From Halalkalibacillus halophilus DSM 18494 (GTDB taxonomy: Bacteria; Bacillota; Bacilli; Bacillales; Alkalibacillaceae): a stretch of DNA of 64,000 nt. The position numbers were made by a program, and so were the translations under genes. The notes beneath the pieces are model-generated. The model was not told the DNA's origin. It did not search any database and saw only the letters and a list, made by a program, of their open reading frames with translations. The DNA lies in contig NZ_KE383978.1 of NCBI RefSeq assembly GCF_000423105.1, positions 221,450 to 285,449 on the forward strand. Reading direction: 5' to 3'. Shown here piece after piece: positions 8,394 through 17,640 of the stretch. How positions within the stretch are numbered: position 1 is the first letter of the stretch; each line of letters opens with the position of its first letter.

Positions 8394-9312
8394 AGTAGAA
8401 GATTTACAAATCTACTTCCCAATACGTGGAGGGATTTTAAATAGAAAGATAGATGACGTAAGAGCAGTAGATGGGGTCTCATTTGAAATCGAACAAGGTG
8501 AAACATATGGTCTTGTAGGAGAGTCAGGCTCAGGTAAAACAACTACTGGTAAAGCAGTAATGGGGCTTAACAACATCACTGGTGGAGATATTTACTTCGA
8601 AGATAATCATTTGAACCCTGGAAAAGGGAAAAAGGTAGATGTTCGTAAAGATGTGCAAATGATTTTCCAAGATCCGTATTCAAGTTTGAACCCTCGTAAA
8701 CGAGTAATTGATATTATAGCTGAACCAATTCGCAACTATGAAAAACTAACGAAAAAACAAGAACTTCGTAGAGTACAAGAATTGTTAGAGCAAGTGGGGT
8801 TAACACCAGAAAGTATTTATAAGTATCCACATGAGTTCTCTGGTGGACAAAGACAAAGAATCGGTGTAGCAAGAGCGATTGCTTTGAAGCCGAAACTAAT
8901 TATCGCAGACGAGCCCGTATCGGCACTAGATGTTTCTGTACAAGCGCAAGTATTGAATTTCATGCAACAAATCCAAAAAGATCTAAACTTAACATTCCTA
9001 TTTATTTCTCACGACTTAGGAGTAATAAGACATATGTGCGACAAGATCGGCATTATGTATCAAGGCCGATTTGTAGAAGAAGGGTTGCGTGATGAAATAT
9101 TCACAGACCCACAACATATTTACACTAAACGATTAGTTGCGGCAATACCAGATATCGATCCGAGACGACGTCAAGAGCACCAACAGTACAGAGAACAAGT
9201 TAAAGAGGAGTACCAAAACTCATTCAATGACTACTTTAATGAGGATGGCCTTGCTCACTCGCTAAAATCTATCACCGACACACATCGTGTAGCGTTGCCA
9301 GAGAGAGGTTGA
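8380..9312 (+). CDS. oppF: Oligopeptide ABC transporter ATP-binding protein OppF
   Basis: Second ATPase of the importer, 310 aa, pairing with OppD under the two permeases. Motifs are Walker A GESGSGKTT, signature FSGGQRQR, Walker B LIIADEPVSALD and H-loop SHDLGVI, with a C-terminal oligopeptide-type extension. An open frame runs upstream to 8224 inside oppD, but the start ATG at 8380 has a strong site GAGGAGGAG and begins the conserved sequence MALLRVEDLQIYF. It overlaps the oppD end by 14 nt, which implies translational coupling. Confidence 0.94.
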   Translation: MALLRVEDLQIYFPIRGGILNRKIDDVRAVDGVSFEIEQGETYGLVGESGSGKTTTGKAVMGLNNITGGDIYFEDNHLNPGKGKKVDVRKDVQMIFQDPYSSLNPRKRVIDIIAEPIRNYEKLTKKQELRRVQELLEQVGLTPESIYKYPHEFSGGQRQRIGVARAIALKPKLIIADEPVSALDVSVQAQVLNFMQQIQKDLNLTFLFISHDLGVIRHMCDKIGIMYQGRFVEEGLRDEIFTDPQHIYTKRLVAAIPDIDPRRRQEHQQYREQVKEEYQNSFNDYFNEDGLAHSLKSITDTHRVALPERG

Positions 9313-9319
9313 TCAGGTT

Positions 9320-10282
9320 ATGTGGAAATTTATAGTTCGAAGGTTAATCATTACGATGCCGCAAATCGTATTACTTAGTTTATTCGTATTCATAATGGCT
9401 TCGTTTATGCCAGGTGATGCACTAACAGGACAAATTGGACCTGATGTTGACCAAGACAGACTGCAAGAATTACGTGAACAAATGGGCCTCAACAATCCTT
9501 GGTACATACAATATCGAGATTGGATATTAGGCGTCTTCCAAGGTGACTTTGGTACGTCTTTCCGTTACAACATGCCAGCATCGGAGATTATCCAACAACG
9601 TATGATTAATACCATTTGGTTGTCATTAGTTTCTCTTATTTTCATTTATGCATTAGGAATTCCAATGGGTCTAATCAGTGGACGTTATAATGACAAATTG
9701 ATTGACCAAGTAATCACAAGCTACACTTACTTAGGATTTGCAACACCAATCTTTATTTTTGGTTTAATTGCACTTTGGGTTGGTGGATTCCAGTTAGGTT
9801 GGTTCCCGACCGGTGGATCTGTAGCACCTGGGTTAGAACCAGGCTCACTAGAATATATATTGAGTAAAATTCACCACCTGTTACTTCCAGGACTAGCTAT
9901 TGCATTAATTGGTTTAGTTGGTACTGTGCAATATTTACGTAGTGAAATTATTGATACAAAACAAAAGGATTTCATTATTACAGCACGAGCGAAAGGTGCA
10001 CCGGAACAACGTGTGTATAACCGTCACATCTTCCGAAATTCCGTTTTACCAATAGCAGCATTCTTTGGTTATGAAATTACATCATTAATCAGTGGAACAG
10101 TATTTATTGAGCAGATCTTTAGTTATCCAGGAATGGGTAACTTGTTCCTAGAATCAATTAATATTCGCGACTATACAGTAGTTACAGCACTTGTACTTCT
10201 GTTCGGTCTAGCAGCGATTATAGGGGCATTACTATCTGACATCATTTTAAGTATTGTCGATCCACGCATTAGGATTAAGTAG
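9320..10282 (+). CDS. oppB: Oligopeptide ABC transporter permease OppB
   Basis: Integral membrane permease, 320 aa, with about six membrane segments; the first is near residues 9-30. The binding-protein-dependent transport motif (EAA loop) appears around residues 215-235 in the segment TARAKGAPEQRVYNRHIFRN. It follows oppF after 7 nt, with the ribosome-binding site GAGAGGTTGATCAGG. Forms the channel together with OppC. Confidence 0.93.
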   Translation: MWKFIVRRLIITMPQIVLLSLFVFIMASFMPGDALTGQIGPDVDQDRLQELREQMGLNNPWYIQYRDWILGVFQGDFGTSFRYNMPASEIIQQRMINTIWLSLVSLIFIYALGIPMGLISGRYNDKLIDQVITSYTYLGFATPIFIFGLIALWVGGFQLGWFPTGGSVAPGLEPGSLEYILSKIHHLLLPGLAIALIGLVGTVQYLRSEIIDTKQKDFIITARAKGAPEQRVYNRHIFRNSVLPIAAFFGYEITSLISGTVFIEQIFSYPGMGNLFLESINIRDYTVVTALVLLFGLAAIIGALLSDIILSIVDPRIRIK

Positions 10283-10309
10283 AGATGAACAGCTCAGGGG
10301 GTGAAACGG

Positions 10310-11230
10310 ATGGAAGATAAGAAGACGGCAGCTGATGTAGAACAATCAGTTGATCCAAAAAAAGTTGAAAAGAGTCCTTCTGGTTTTAAAACGATCTGGA
10401 AGGAAATTATGAAAGATAAATTAGCGTTTATTTCGCTTATATTTTTAGTATTAACAACACTTTCTGTATTTATTATATCTTTTGTATTAGACCAAGAACA
10501 GATTGTTATGGTTGATCCATTTTCTTTGTATGAATCACCTTCAAGTGAATGGTGGTTAGGAACTGATTATGGTGGGCGTGACGTGTTTGGCCAATTAATA
10601 ATTGGAACGCGCAACTCACTAGCAATAGGGATACTTGTAACATTACTATCCGGTTTCGTCGGCATTGTTTTCGGTGTCGTTTCAGGTTACTTCGGTGGTC
10701 AAGTTGATAACGTCATGATGCGTATTGTTGACTTTTTCATGGTCTTACCGAACTTAATGGTAATTATTGTGTTTGTATCAATCGTACCAACGTATAGTGT
10801 TTGGACATTTTCACTAGTAATGGCATCCTTTCTGTGGATGGGGATTGCGAGGTTAATTCGTTCAAGAGCCTTACAAGAAAAAGAACTGGATTATGCGCAG
10901 GCATCCCGTACTCTAGGTACATCACACGCTAAAATCATTTTCACGCAAGTTCTACCAAATGTTACTTCATTAATTGTTGTAACGATGACTCTGAACTTAG
11001 CTGCAAATATTGGAATTGAATCAGGACTTTCCTTCTTAGGGTTTGGTTTCCCTGAAAGCACTCCAAGTCTTGGTACATTGTTAAGTTATGCAAGAAATCC
11101 ACAAACTCTAGAGTTTCGTTGGTGGATTTGGGTTCCACCTGCAGTATTAATCTTACTGCTAATGTTAGCTGTTCGTAACGTGGGAGAAGCGTTAAAACGT
11201 GCTGCCGATGCGAGACAGAGAAGAGCATAA
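10310..11230 (+). CDS. oppC: Oligopeptide ABC transporter permease OppC
   Basis: Second permease, about 306 aa, with an N-terminal cytoplasmic stretch rich in charged residues and about six membrane segments. The EAA-type loop includes AQASRTLGTSHAKIIF. Start chosen at ATG 10310 (MEDKKTAADV), preceded by CAGGGGGTGA; the in-frame GTG at 10301 lies inside that site. It is the last gene before a 113-bp spacer that separates the membrane complex genes from the binding protein gene. Confidence 0.92.
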   Translation: MEDKKTAADVEQSVDPKKVEKSPSGFKTIWKEIMKDKLAFISLIFLVLTTLSVFIISFVLDQEQIVMVDPFSLYESPSSEWWLGTDYGGRDVFGQLIIGTRNSLAIGILVTLLSGFVGIVFGVVSGYFGGQVDNVMMRIVDFFMVLPNLMVIIVFVSIVPTYSVWTFSLVMASFLWMGIARLIRSRALQEKELDYAQASRTLGTSHAKIIFTQVLPNVTSLIVVTMTLNLAANIGIESGLSFLGFGFPESTPSLGTLLSYARNPQTLEFRWWIWVPPAVLILLLMLAVRNVGEALKRAADARQRRA

Positions 11231-11253
11231 GAAACACTATTAATTTGTTACCT

Positions 11254-11313
11254 TCGTTGGTTTTAAATGAAATCAACGTTTGTATATAGTTTCACAAGTC
11301 AGGTTACTGACTT
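11254..11313 (+). promoter_or_regulatory. Two small hairpins between oppC and oppA
   Basis: CGTTGGTTTT/GAAATCAACG (11254-11277, loop AAAT) is followed by a short T run, and AAGTCA/TGACTT (11296-11313, 6-nt loop) follows. They could stabilise the oppA message or cause partial termination, making binding protein levels differ from the membrane subunits. No clear promoter was seen in this spacer. Confidence 0.3.
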
Positions 11314-11343
11314 ACCTAGTACTTAAATTTAAGGGGAGGTATT

Positions 11344-13260
11344 ATGATGAGCAAATCATTATGGGGAAAGTATTTCTTTGTCCTAATGCTCGCTCTAGTA
11401 CTTGTACTAGCTGCATGTGGCGGCGATGATGATACAAGTGAAGAGGGTGACGATCCAGAAACGGATCAGGAAGAAACAGATGAAGGTGAAGATGACGGCG
11501 AAGACGCTGATTCAGAGGAAGGAACAGAAGAAGAGGACGATGCTGACGTTGAAACAAACGAAGATGGCGAAGAGCTATATGACATCGAAGACTTTGATAC
11601 TGTTGTTTCTAATGATGGCGAGCCAATGGACGGAGGAGAATTAACTTACGGTCTTGTAACTGATACTCCGTTTGAAGGTACGTTGAACTTTAACTTCTAT
11701 TCAGGTACTTACGATGCAGATATTTTGCAGTGGTTAGATGAAGGTTTCTTATCAATGGATGACAACTACACTTACACTCAAGATGGTGCGGCTACATTTG
11801 ATGTAGATGAGGAAAACAGCACGATTACTTTTACGATTAATGATGATGTATATTATCATGATGGTGAGCAAGTAACAGCTGAAGACTGGGTTTATGCTTA
11901 TGAAGTAATTGGACACCCTGATTATACAGGTGTTCGTTATGGTACAGCTGGCTTCACATTAATTGAAGGTATGGAAGAATATCATGCAGGTGAAGCTGAT
12001 GAAATTTCAGGTATTGAGATTCATGACGATTTATCATTCACAATTGACTATGAGCGTCTAACGCCATCTCTATTAACTGGTGGTATTTGGACTTATAGTA
12101 TGCCAAAACACATTTTTGAAGGAATGGAAATAGCTGAAATGGCAGAGTCTCCAGAAGTTCGTGAAACTCCAGTTGGTTTCGGTCCGTACAAGGTTGATTC
12201 CATTGTACCTGGTGAGTCTGTATCATTAAGCAAGCACGAAGATTATTGGCAAGGCGAGCCTAACTTAGATTCATTGACTCTTCAGGTAGTAAACCCGAAC
12301 GTAGTCGTGCAATCTTTAGAAAATGGCGAAGTTGACTTAGTAACTTCATTCCCAACAGATCAGTATCCAGATAATGCTGATATGGAAGGTGTAGAATTCT
12401 TAGGTAACATCGACATGGCTTACACTTACATTGGTTTCAAACTAGGTGACTGGGATGAAGAAGCTGGTGAAGTTAACTATCAAGGCGAAGACATGAAGAT
12501 GGGTGACGTTGAACTACGTCGTGCTATGTGGCATGCAGTTGATAACGATGCAGTAGCAGAAAACTTCTATCATGGTTTACGTTGGAGCGGAAGCACGTTA
12601 ATTCCACCTTCCCACCCGGCTTATCATGATGAGTCAATCGAAGCACCTGGTTATGATGTAGATGAGGCAAATCGTATCCTAGATGAAGCTGGATATGAAG
12701 ATACAAATGGTGATGGTAATCGTGAAACTCCAGATGGTGAAGAGTTAACAATTAACTTTGCATCTATGTCTGGTGGAGACACGGCTGAACCGATCGCTAA
12801 CTACTACATGCAAGCTTGGGGCGAAGTTGGCCTAAATGTTGAATTAGTAGACGGACGTTTACTTGAATTTAACTCTTTCTATGATCGTGTTGGTCAGTCT
12901 GGTGAAGACGATCCAGATATCGATATTTATCAAGGTGCATGGGGTGTAGGTAGTGATGTTGATCCGACTGGTCTATATGGTCGCGGACAACTATTTAACT
13001 TCCCACGTTATGCAAGTGAAGAAAATGATGCTTTATTAGAAGACGGTTTATCGGATGAAGCATTCGATCAAGAATACCGTCAAGAAGTATACTCTGAGTG
13101 GCAGGAATTAATGGTGGAAGAAATTCCAGTATTCCCAACACTTTATCGTGCAATCCTGTACCCAGCTAATGAGCGTGTAACTAACTATGACATTAACGTT
13201 CACTCTGGTGGAACAGAATACGATTTATATGAAATTGGTGTAACTGAAGAAAGCCAATAA
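11344..13260 (+). CDS. oppA: Oligopeptide-binding lipoprotein OppA
   Basis: Extracellular solute-binding protein family 5, 638 aa, which delivers peptides to OppBCDF. A lipoprotein signal covers about residues 1-22 with lipobox LAAC, so the mature protein is lipid-anchored at that Cys. Next comes a linker of about 50 residues made almost only of Asp, Glu, Thr and Ser, then the peptide-binding domain (segments WVYAYEVIG and TPVGFGPYKVDSI fit the family). The whole protein is strongly acidic, a trait of proteins exposed to high salt. The start ATG (or the next ATG, 3 nt on) follows AAGGGGAGG. A strong terminator follows. Confidence 0.93.
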   Translation: MMSKSLWGKYFFVLMLALVLVLAACGGDDDTSEEGDDPETDQEETDEGEDDGEDADSEEGTEEEDDADVETNEDGEELYDIEDFDTVVSNDGEPMDGGELTYGLVTDTPFEGTLNFNFYSGTYDADILQWLDEGFLSMDDNYTYTQDGAATFDVDEENSTITFTINDDVYYHDGEQVTAEDWVYAYEVIGHPDYTGVRYGTAGFTLIEGMEEYHAGEADEISGIEIHDDLSFTIDYERLTPSLLTGGIWTYSMPKHIFEGMEIAEMAESPEVRETPVGFGPYKVDSIVPGESVSLSKHEDYWQGEPNLDSLTLQVVNPNVVVQSLENGEVDLVTSFPTDQYPDNADMEGVEFLGNIDMAYTYIGFKLGDWDEEAGEVNYQGEDMKMGDVELRRAMWHAVDNDAVAENFYHGLRWSGSTLIPPSHPAYHDESIEAPGYDVDEANRILDEAGYEDTNGDGNRETPDGEELTINFASMSGGDTAEPIANYYMQAWGEVGLNVELVDGRLLEFNSFYDRVGQSGEDDPDIDIYQGAWGVGSDVDPTGLYGRGQLFNFPRYASEENDALLEDGLSDEAFDQEYRQEVYSEWQELMVEEIPVFPTLYRAILYPANERVTNYDINVHSGGTEYDLYEIGVTEESQ

Positions 13261-13270
13261 AGTAATGCAG

Positions 13271-13302
13271 AAAAGACCTCGGCCTTTGCCGAGGTCTTTT
13301 TG
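13271..13302 (+). terminator. Terminator of the opp operon
   Basis: A perfect 13-bp stem, AAAAGACCTCGGC with GCCGAGGTCTTTT, loop CTTT, then T residues. Confidence 0.9.
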
Positions 13303-13312
13303 TGTCAAATAA

Positions 13313-13360
13313 GAAAAACAGCAGTGCTCCTTTTGTGAAAATTGGGACACTGCTGTTTTC
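13313..13360 (-). terminator. Terminator of the convergent VOC gene
   Basis: GAAAAACAGCAGTG and CACTGCTGTTTTC form a long stem with a 21-nt loop. Read on the minus strand it ends in TTTTT, so it suits the gene at 13391. Confidence 0.65.
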
Positions 13361-13390
13361 AATTTGATATATACAGTTATATCTACATAA

Positions 13391-14236
13391 CTAAAATAAA
13401 ACCCAAATGCCATTAGGATCTTCTACTTGGTAGTTACCTTCTTTATCATCCTTTATTTCATAGCCTAAGACACTCAATTGATTAACAATTGATTCCTTCA
13501 TGTCTTCAGAAATATTCAAAGTATAACTTTGTAGTCCTATTTCGTTATTTTCCTGTCGCCTGCCATTTGCTGTAAACCATGTGTTTAGCGCAACGTGATG
13601 ATGATAATTTTGGTCAGACAAGAATAAAGCCTGATCACCATAGGATGCTACTTCCTTAAGCCCGATCCCCTCTACATAAAACTTACGTGATTCTTGTAAT
13701 CGATTGGCTTTCAAATGAATATGGCCAATAATCGTTTCAGGTGGTAAGCCTTCAAAGGAATCTTCGTTTGCTTCTTTCAATAATCCATCAACATCGAGTG
13801 GTTCTGAGACCATTTCGACCTGGTCTTTTTTCCATGACCAAGAATCAAATGAACGATCTCGATAAATTTCAATTCCATTACCATCGGGATCTGCTAAGTA
13901 TAAAGCTTCTGATACACCGTGGTCGGATGCACCTTGAATCTGGTGATTATGTGTAATGAAAAAGGTAAGTACATTTGCAAGGGCTTCTCTTGTAGGTAGT
14001 AACAGAGCCATATGAAATAAGCCAGTATGTCCATTCTGAAGTGGGGTTGGATGATCGACTTCTAATAATGTAAGAGAGGCAGGTTGTTCTCCGAAAGAAA
14101 GTACCGCTTTGCCTTTTTCTTTTTCTACTACAGTCATCCCAAATAATTCATGGTAAAAGTTTAAGGAACGCTTCAAATCTTTTACTTTTAAGTTAACATG
14201 GGAGACATGTGTGGTTGTTAACTGATGAAAATTCAT
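13391..14236 (-). CDS. VOC family protein, CatE-like extradiol dioxygenase/glyoxalase
   Basis: About 281 aa, cytoplasmic, with two vicinal-oxygen-chelate modules (about 10-125 and 165-280). The first module keeps candidate metal ligands: a His in THVSHVNL, a His in GLFHMALLLP and a Glu in GNGIEIYRD. The second keeps His in IGHIHLKA and HHHVALNT, but the usual Glu near the end reads GIWVLF. Size and layout fit B. subtilis CatE (catechol 2,3-dioxygenase), yet substrate cannot be assigned. Start placed at ATG 14236, because the upstream in-frame GTG (14245) is part of the site AGAGGTGA. It stands alone, convergent with the opp operon. Confidence 0.8.
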   Translation of the reverse strand: MNFHQLTTTHVSHVNLKVKDLKRSLNFYHELFGMTVVEKEKGKAVLSFGEQPASLTLLEVDHPTPLQNGHTGLFHMALLLPTREALANVLTFFITHNHQIQGASDHGVSEALYLADPDGNGIEIYRDRSFDSWSWKKDQVEMVSEPLDVDGLLKEANEDSFEGLPPETIIGHIHLKANRLQESRKFYVEGIGLKEVASYGDQALFLSDQNYHHHVALNTWFTANGRRQENNEIGLQSYTLNISEDMKESIVNQLSVLGYEIKDDKEGNYQVEDPNGIWVLF

Positions 14237-14336
14237 ATAATTCACCTCTTTATATCTTTTCCAAAGTATAACATATTATCTTGAATTCATAGCATTATTC
14301 GCTTAGCGATCGACAAGAAATTATAGATAATTTAGA

Positions 14337-14389
14337 AATCGAGCGAACGCTCAATCGATTATATGTTATACTAATTGGTAGCGGTTACA
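14337..14389 (+). promoter_or_regulatory. Promoter region of the thiolase operon with a dyad operator and a cre-like site
   Basis: The -10 box is TATACT (14367-14372); the -35 region is poor. Over that region lies GAGCGAACGCTC (14341-14352), perfect 5-bp arms around AA within a wider ATCGA...TCGAT symmetry, a TetR-type operator shape. Just after the -10 box, TGGTAGCGGTTACA (14376-14389) matches the cre consensus TGWNANCGNTNWCA with one mismatch. CcpA bound there would block initiation when glucose is present, as known for the B. subtilis mmg operon. Confidence 0.5.
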
Positions 14390-14413
14390 AACAAGGAAAT
14401 GGGAGGAATTACA

Positions 14414-15595
14414 TTGACTAAAACAGTGATTGTATCAGGTGCTAGAACACCTTTTGGTAAATTCGGAGGAGGTTTAGCGCCATTAACGGCGGCTAAGCTT
14501 GGAAGCATTGCAATAAAAGAAGCATTGGTTCGTTCCGGTGTGGAAGCTGAACAAGTAAGTGAAGTGATTATGGGTTCTGTATTGCAAGGTGGACAAGGGC
14601 AGTTACCTTCTCGCCAGGCAATGAGAGAAGCAGGCCTTCCATGGGAGACAAAAACGGAAACAATTAATAAAGTATGTGCATCAGGTATGCGCAGTGTGAC
14701 ACTAGGTGACATGATGATTCGTTTAGGAGAAGAAGACGTCATTGTTGCTGGTGGAATGGAAAGTATGAGTAATGCTCCTTATTTCATGCCAAGTGCTAGA
14801 TGGGGTATGCGTATGGGTGACCAGAAAGTTGTCGATATGATGGTGCATGACGGTCTTACTTGTAGCTTTGAAAATGTGCATATGGGTACGTATGGAAATC
14901 GTACGGCTTCAAAATTTGATCTATCACGTGAAGATCAAGATAAATGGGCTGCACAAAGTCACGAGCGTGCTCTTGATGCGATGAATTCAGGTCGTTTTGA
15001 TGATGAAATAGTACCAGTAGAAGTACCTCAACGTAAAAAAGATCCTATTAAAATCGAAAGAGATGAATCTCCACGTGAAAACACGACAGCAGAAGGATTA
15101 TCAAAATTACGTCCTGCGTTTGATAAGGATGGCTCGATCACAGCTGGAAATGCGCCTGGAATTAATGATGGTGCAGCTGCGATGGTTTTAATGTCAGAAG
15201 AAAAAGCGAAACAAGAAGGTAAAGATGTACTTGCAACAATTATTGCTCATGAGGAAGTGGCTGTGGAAGCGGAGCGTTTTCCAGAAACCCCGGGCATTGT
15301 TATTAACAAGCTTTTAGAAAAAGTAGACTATACATTAAAAGATATAGATTTATTTGAGGTGAATGAAGCGTTCGCGGCTGTATCCCTAGCAAGCGGAAAA
15401 ATTGCAGGTCTCGATCATGAAAAAGTAAATGTAAATGGCGGAGCAGTTGCGTTAGGTCACCCGATTGGTGCAAGTGGAGCTCGAATTATTTTAGCACTTG
15501 CTTATGAGTTAAAGCGCCGTGGTGGTGGTCTTGGAATCGCGTCAATCTGTTCTGGCGGCGGTCAAGGAGATGCTGTATTAATCGAAGTAAAATAA
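14414..15595 (+). CDS. mmgA: Acetyl-CoA acetyltransferase (thiolase)
   Basis: Thiolase, 393 aa, interconverting acetoacetyl-CoA and two acetyl-CoA, or cleaving 3-ketoacyl-CoA in beta-oxidation. The nucleophilic Cys lies in NKVCASGMRS (about residue 88), the His in GHPIGASGAR and the second Cys in SICSGGGQGDA, so all catalytic residues are present. Start is TTG 14414 with GGGAGGAAT upstream; an in-frame ATG further up (14375) lacks a site. First gene of thiolase-hydroxybutyryl-CoA dehydrogenase-acyl-CoA dehydrogenase, the same order as mmgABC of B. subtilis. The symbol rests on that synteny. Confidence 0.92.
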   Translation: MTKTVIVSGARTPFGKFGGGLAPLTAAKLGSIAIKEALVRSGVEAEQVSEVIMGSVLQGGQGQLPSRQAMREAGLPWETKTETINKVCASGMRSVTLGDMMIRLGEEDVIVAGGMESMSNAPYFMPSARWGMRMGDQKVVDMMVHDGLTCSFENVHMGTYGNRTASKFDLSREDQDKWAAQSHERALDAMNSGRFDDEIVPVEVPQRKKDPIKIERDESPRENTTAEGLSKLRPAFDKDGSITAGNAPGINDGAAAMVLMSEEKAKQEGKDVLATIIAHEEVAVEAERFPETPGIVINKLLEKVDYTLKDIDLFEVNEAFAAVSLASGKIAGLDHEKVNVNGGAVALGHPIGASGARIILALAYELKRRGGGLGIASICSGGGQGDAVLIEVK

Positions 15596-15613
15596 TAGCT
15601 AGGGGGAACTAGA

Positions 15614-16465
15614 ATGACAATCAAAACAGTAATGGTGATTGGAGCAGGGCAAATGGGAGCAGGCATTGCACAAGTTTTTGCTCAAGCCAATTTCACCGTG
15701 AAATTAAATGATCTATCTGAAGAAGCGCTGGAAAAAGGCTTAAACGGAATTGATAAAGTATTAGCGAGAAATGTAGAAAAAGAACGAATGACGGAAGAAG
15801 AAAAGTCTAAGACATTAGCAAACATCACCACAACGTCTGACATAAAAGATGCACATGATTGTGATTTAGTAGTGGAAGCGGTTGTTGAAAACATGGATGT
15901 GAAAACAAAAGTGTTTCAACAGTTGGATGAAATCACGCCAAAGCATGCCATTTTAGCATCGAATACGTCGTCTTTACCTATTACGGATATTGCTGCAGTC
16001 ACGAATCGTCCGGAACAAGTAATTGGTATGCACTTCATGAATCCAGTGCCTGTGATGAAGCTTGTGGAAATCATTCGTGCGATTCAAACAACAGATGCAA
16101 CATATCAAGCTGTAGAAGAAGCGACGAAAGCATTAAATAAAGCTCCTGTTGAGGTGGAAGATTATCCTGGGTTTGTATCGAACCGAGTGTTGATGCCAAT
16201 GATTAACGAAGCAATTTACACCGTGTTTGAGGGAGTTGCTAAGCCAGAAGATGTCGACCAAGTCATGAAACTAGGTATGAACCATCCAATGGGGCCACTA
16301 CAGTTAGCAGATTTTATCGGACTAGACACGTGTTTATATATTATGGAGATCTTACATGATGGATTTGGCGATAGTAAATACCGTCCATGTCCGCTTCTTC
16401 GTAAGTATGTAAAAGCTGGCTGGTTAGGTAAAAAATCCGGACGAGGTTTTTACGTGTATGACTAA
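15614..16465 (+). CDS. mmgB: 3-hydroxybutyryl-CoA dehydrogenase
   Basis: 283 aa, cytoplasmic NAD-dependent oxidation of 3-hydroxyacyl-CoA. An N-terminal Rossmann fold shows GAGQMGAGIAQ (residues 11-21), followed by ASNTSSLPIT and HFMNPVPVMKLVE (catalytic His region), and the C-terminal dimer domain with NRVLMPMINEA and GMNHPMGPLQLADF. Length is usual for the family. It follows the thiolase by 18 nt, with AGGGGGAACTAG as ribosome-binding site. Confidence 0.95.
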   Translation: MTIKTVMVIGAGQMGAGIAQVFAQANFTVKLNDLSEEALEKGLNGIDKVLARNVEKERMTEEEKSKTLANITTTSDIKDAHDCDLVVEAVVENMDVKTKVFQQLDEITPKHAILASNTSSLPITDIAAVTNRPEQVIGMHFMNPVPVMKLVEIIRAIQTTDATYQAVEEATKALNKAPVEVEDYPGFVSNRVLMPMINEAIYTVFEGVAKPEDVDQVMKLGMNHPMGPLQLADFIGLDTCLYIMEILHDGFGDSKYRPCPLLRKYVKAGWLGKKSGRGFYVYD

Positions 16466-16486
16466 AGAAATGGATGGTGGAACAAG

Positions 16487-17626
16487 GTGAAACTAAGTTT
16501 TACAGAAGAGCAGGAAATGATGCGTAAAATGGTTCGCGATTTTGCACAAAAAGAAGTCGCACCGGAAGTAGAGCGAATGGAAAAGGAAGATCGTTATCCT
16601 GAAGAACTAGTTGGGAAAATGGCTGAGTTAGGTCTATTAGGGATCCCTGTTTCAGAAGAAAATGGCGGAGCAGGAATGGACTACACTTCTTATATTATAG
16701 CGATTCATGAGCTTTCTAAGGTGAGTGCAACTTTAGGAGTCATTTTATCCGTGCATACTTCAGTTGGTACTTTTCCAATCTTGAAATTTGGTAGTGAAGA
16801 ACAAGTGAGCCACTACATTCCAAAGCTTGCAAGTGGAGAGTACGTTGGAGCGTTCGCGTTAACGGAACCAGGAGCAGGAAGTGACGCGGGTAGCTTGAAA
16901 ACACGCGCTGTGAAAGATGGCGATGATTATATTATTAATGGTTCCAAAGTGTACATCACAAACGGAGGCTACGCTGACACTTATATTGTCTTTGCCAACA
17001 CGAACCCAGAGGAAAAAAGTAAAGGCGTTTCAGCATTTATCGTGGAAAAAGATACTCCAGGATTTGAAATTGGAAAAAAGGAAAAGAAAATGGGGTTACA
17101 TGGCTCGAGTACGGTAGCTTTAAGCTTTGATAATTGTCGCGTCCCTGCGAAGCAGTTATTAGGCCAAGAAGGAGAAGGATTCAAAATTGCCTTGGCTAAC
17201 TTGAATATCGGTCGAATCGGAATTGCTGCACAAGCACTAGGTATTGCGGAAGCTGCATTAGAAGCAGCTGTTGACTATGCAAAAGAACGTGAACAATTCG
17301 GTAAGCCAATTGCACAGCATCAAGGGGTTTCCTTTAAATTAGCTGATATGGCAACCGCCGTCGAGAGCTCCAAGCTGTTGATTTACAACGCGGCTTCTAT
17401 GCATGAAGCGGGGATTGACTGTAGTAAAGAAGCCTCCATGGCTAAGAAGTTCGCTTCTAAAACAGCCGTGGATACAGCAATCGAAGCGGTGCAAGTATTT
17501 GGCGGATATGGGTATACAGAGGACTACCCAGTTGAACGCTATTTTCGTGATGCGAAAATTACCCAAATATATGAAGGGACGACGGAGATACAAAATATTG
17601 TAATCAGTCGTCATTTATTGAAGTAA
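16487..17626 (+). CDS. mmgC: Acyl-CoA dehydrogenase (short-chain type)
   Basis: 379-aa FAD flavoenzyme that forms the 2,3-double bond of acyl-CoA, passing electrons to ETF. Conserved motifs: FALTEPGAGSDAG (about 121-133), YITNGG (about 152-157) and QVFGGYGYTEDYPVERYFRDAKITQIYEGT near the end, here cited as QVFGGYGYTE and IYEGTTEIQ; the catalytic Glu is in YEGT. Start is GTG 16487 after ATGGTGGAAC. Third gene of the thiolase operon. It is closely related to the gene at 17780, separated by a phrase array and no terminator. Confidence 0.93.
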   Translation: MKLSFTEEQEMMRKMVRDFAQKEVAPEVERMEKEDRYPEELVGKMAELGLLGIPVSEENGGAGMDYTSYIIAIHELSKVSATLGVILSVHTSVGTFPILKFGSEEQVSHYIPKLASGEYVGAFALTEPGAGSDAGSLKTRAVKDGDDYIINGSKVYITNGGYADTYIVFANTNPEEKSKGVSAFIVEKDTPGFEIGKKEKKMGLHGSSTVALSFDNCRVPAKQLLGQEGEGFKIALANLNIGRIGIAAQALGIAEAALEAAVDYAKEREQFGKPIAQHQGVSFKLADMATAVESSKLLIYNAASMHEAGIDCSKEASMAKKFASKTAVDTAIEAVQVFGGYGYTEDYPVERYFRDAKITQIYEGTTEIQNIVISRHLLK

Positions 17627-17640
17627 CTTTTCGCTGATTT

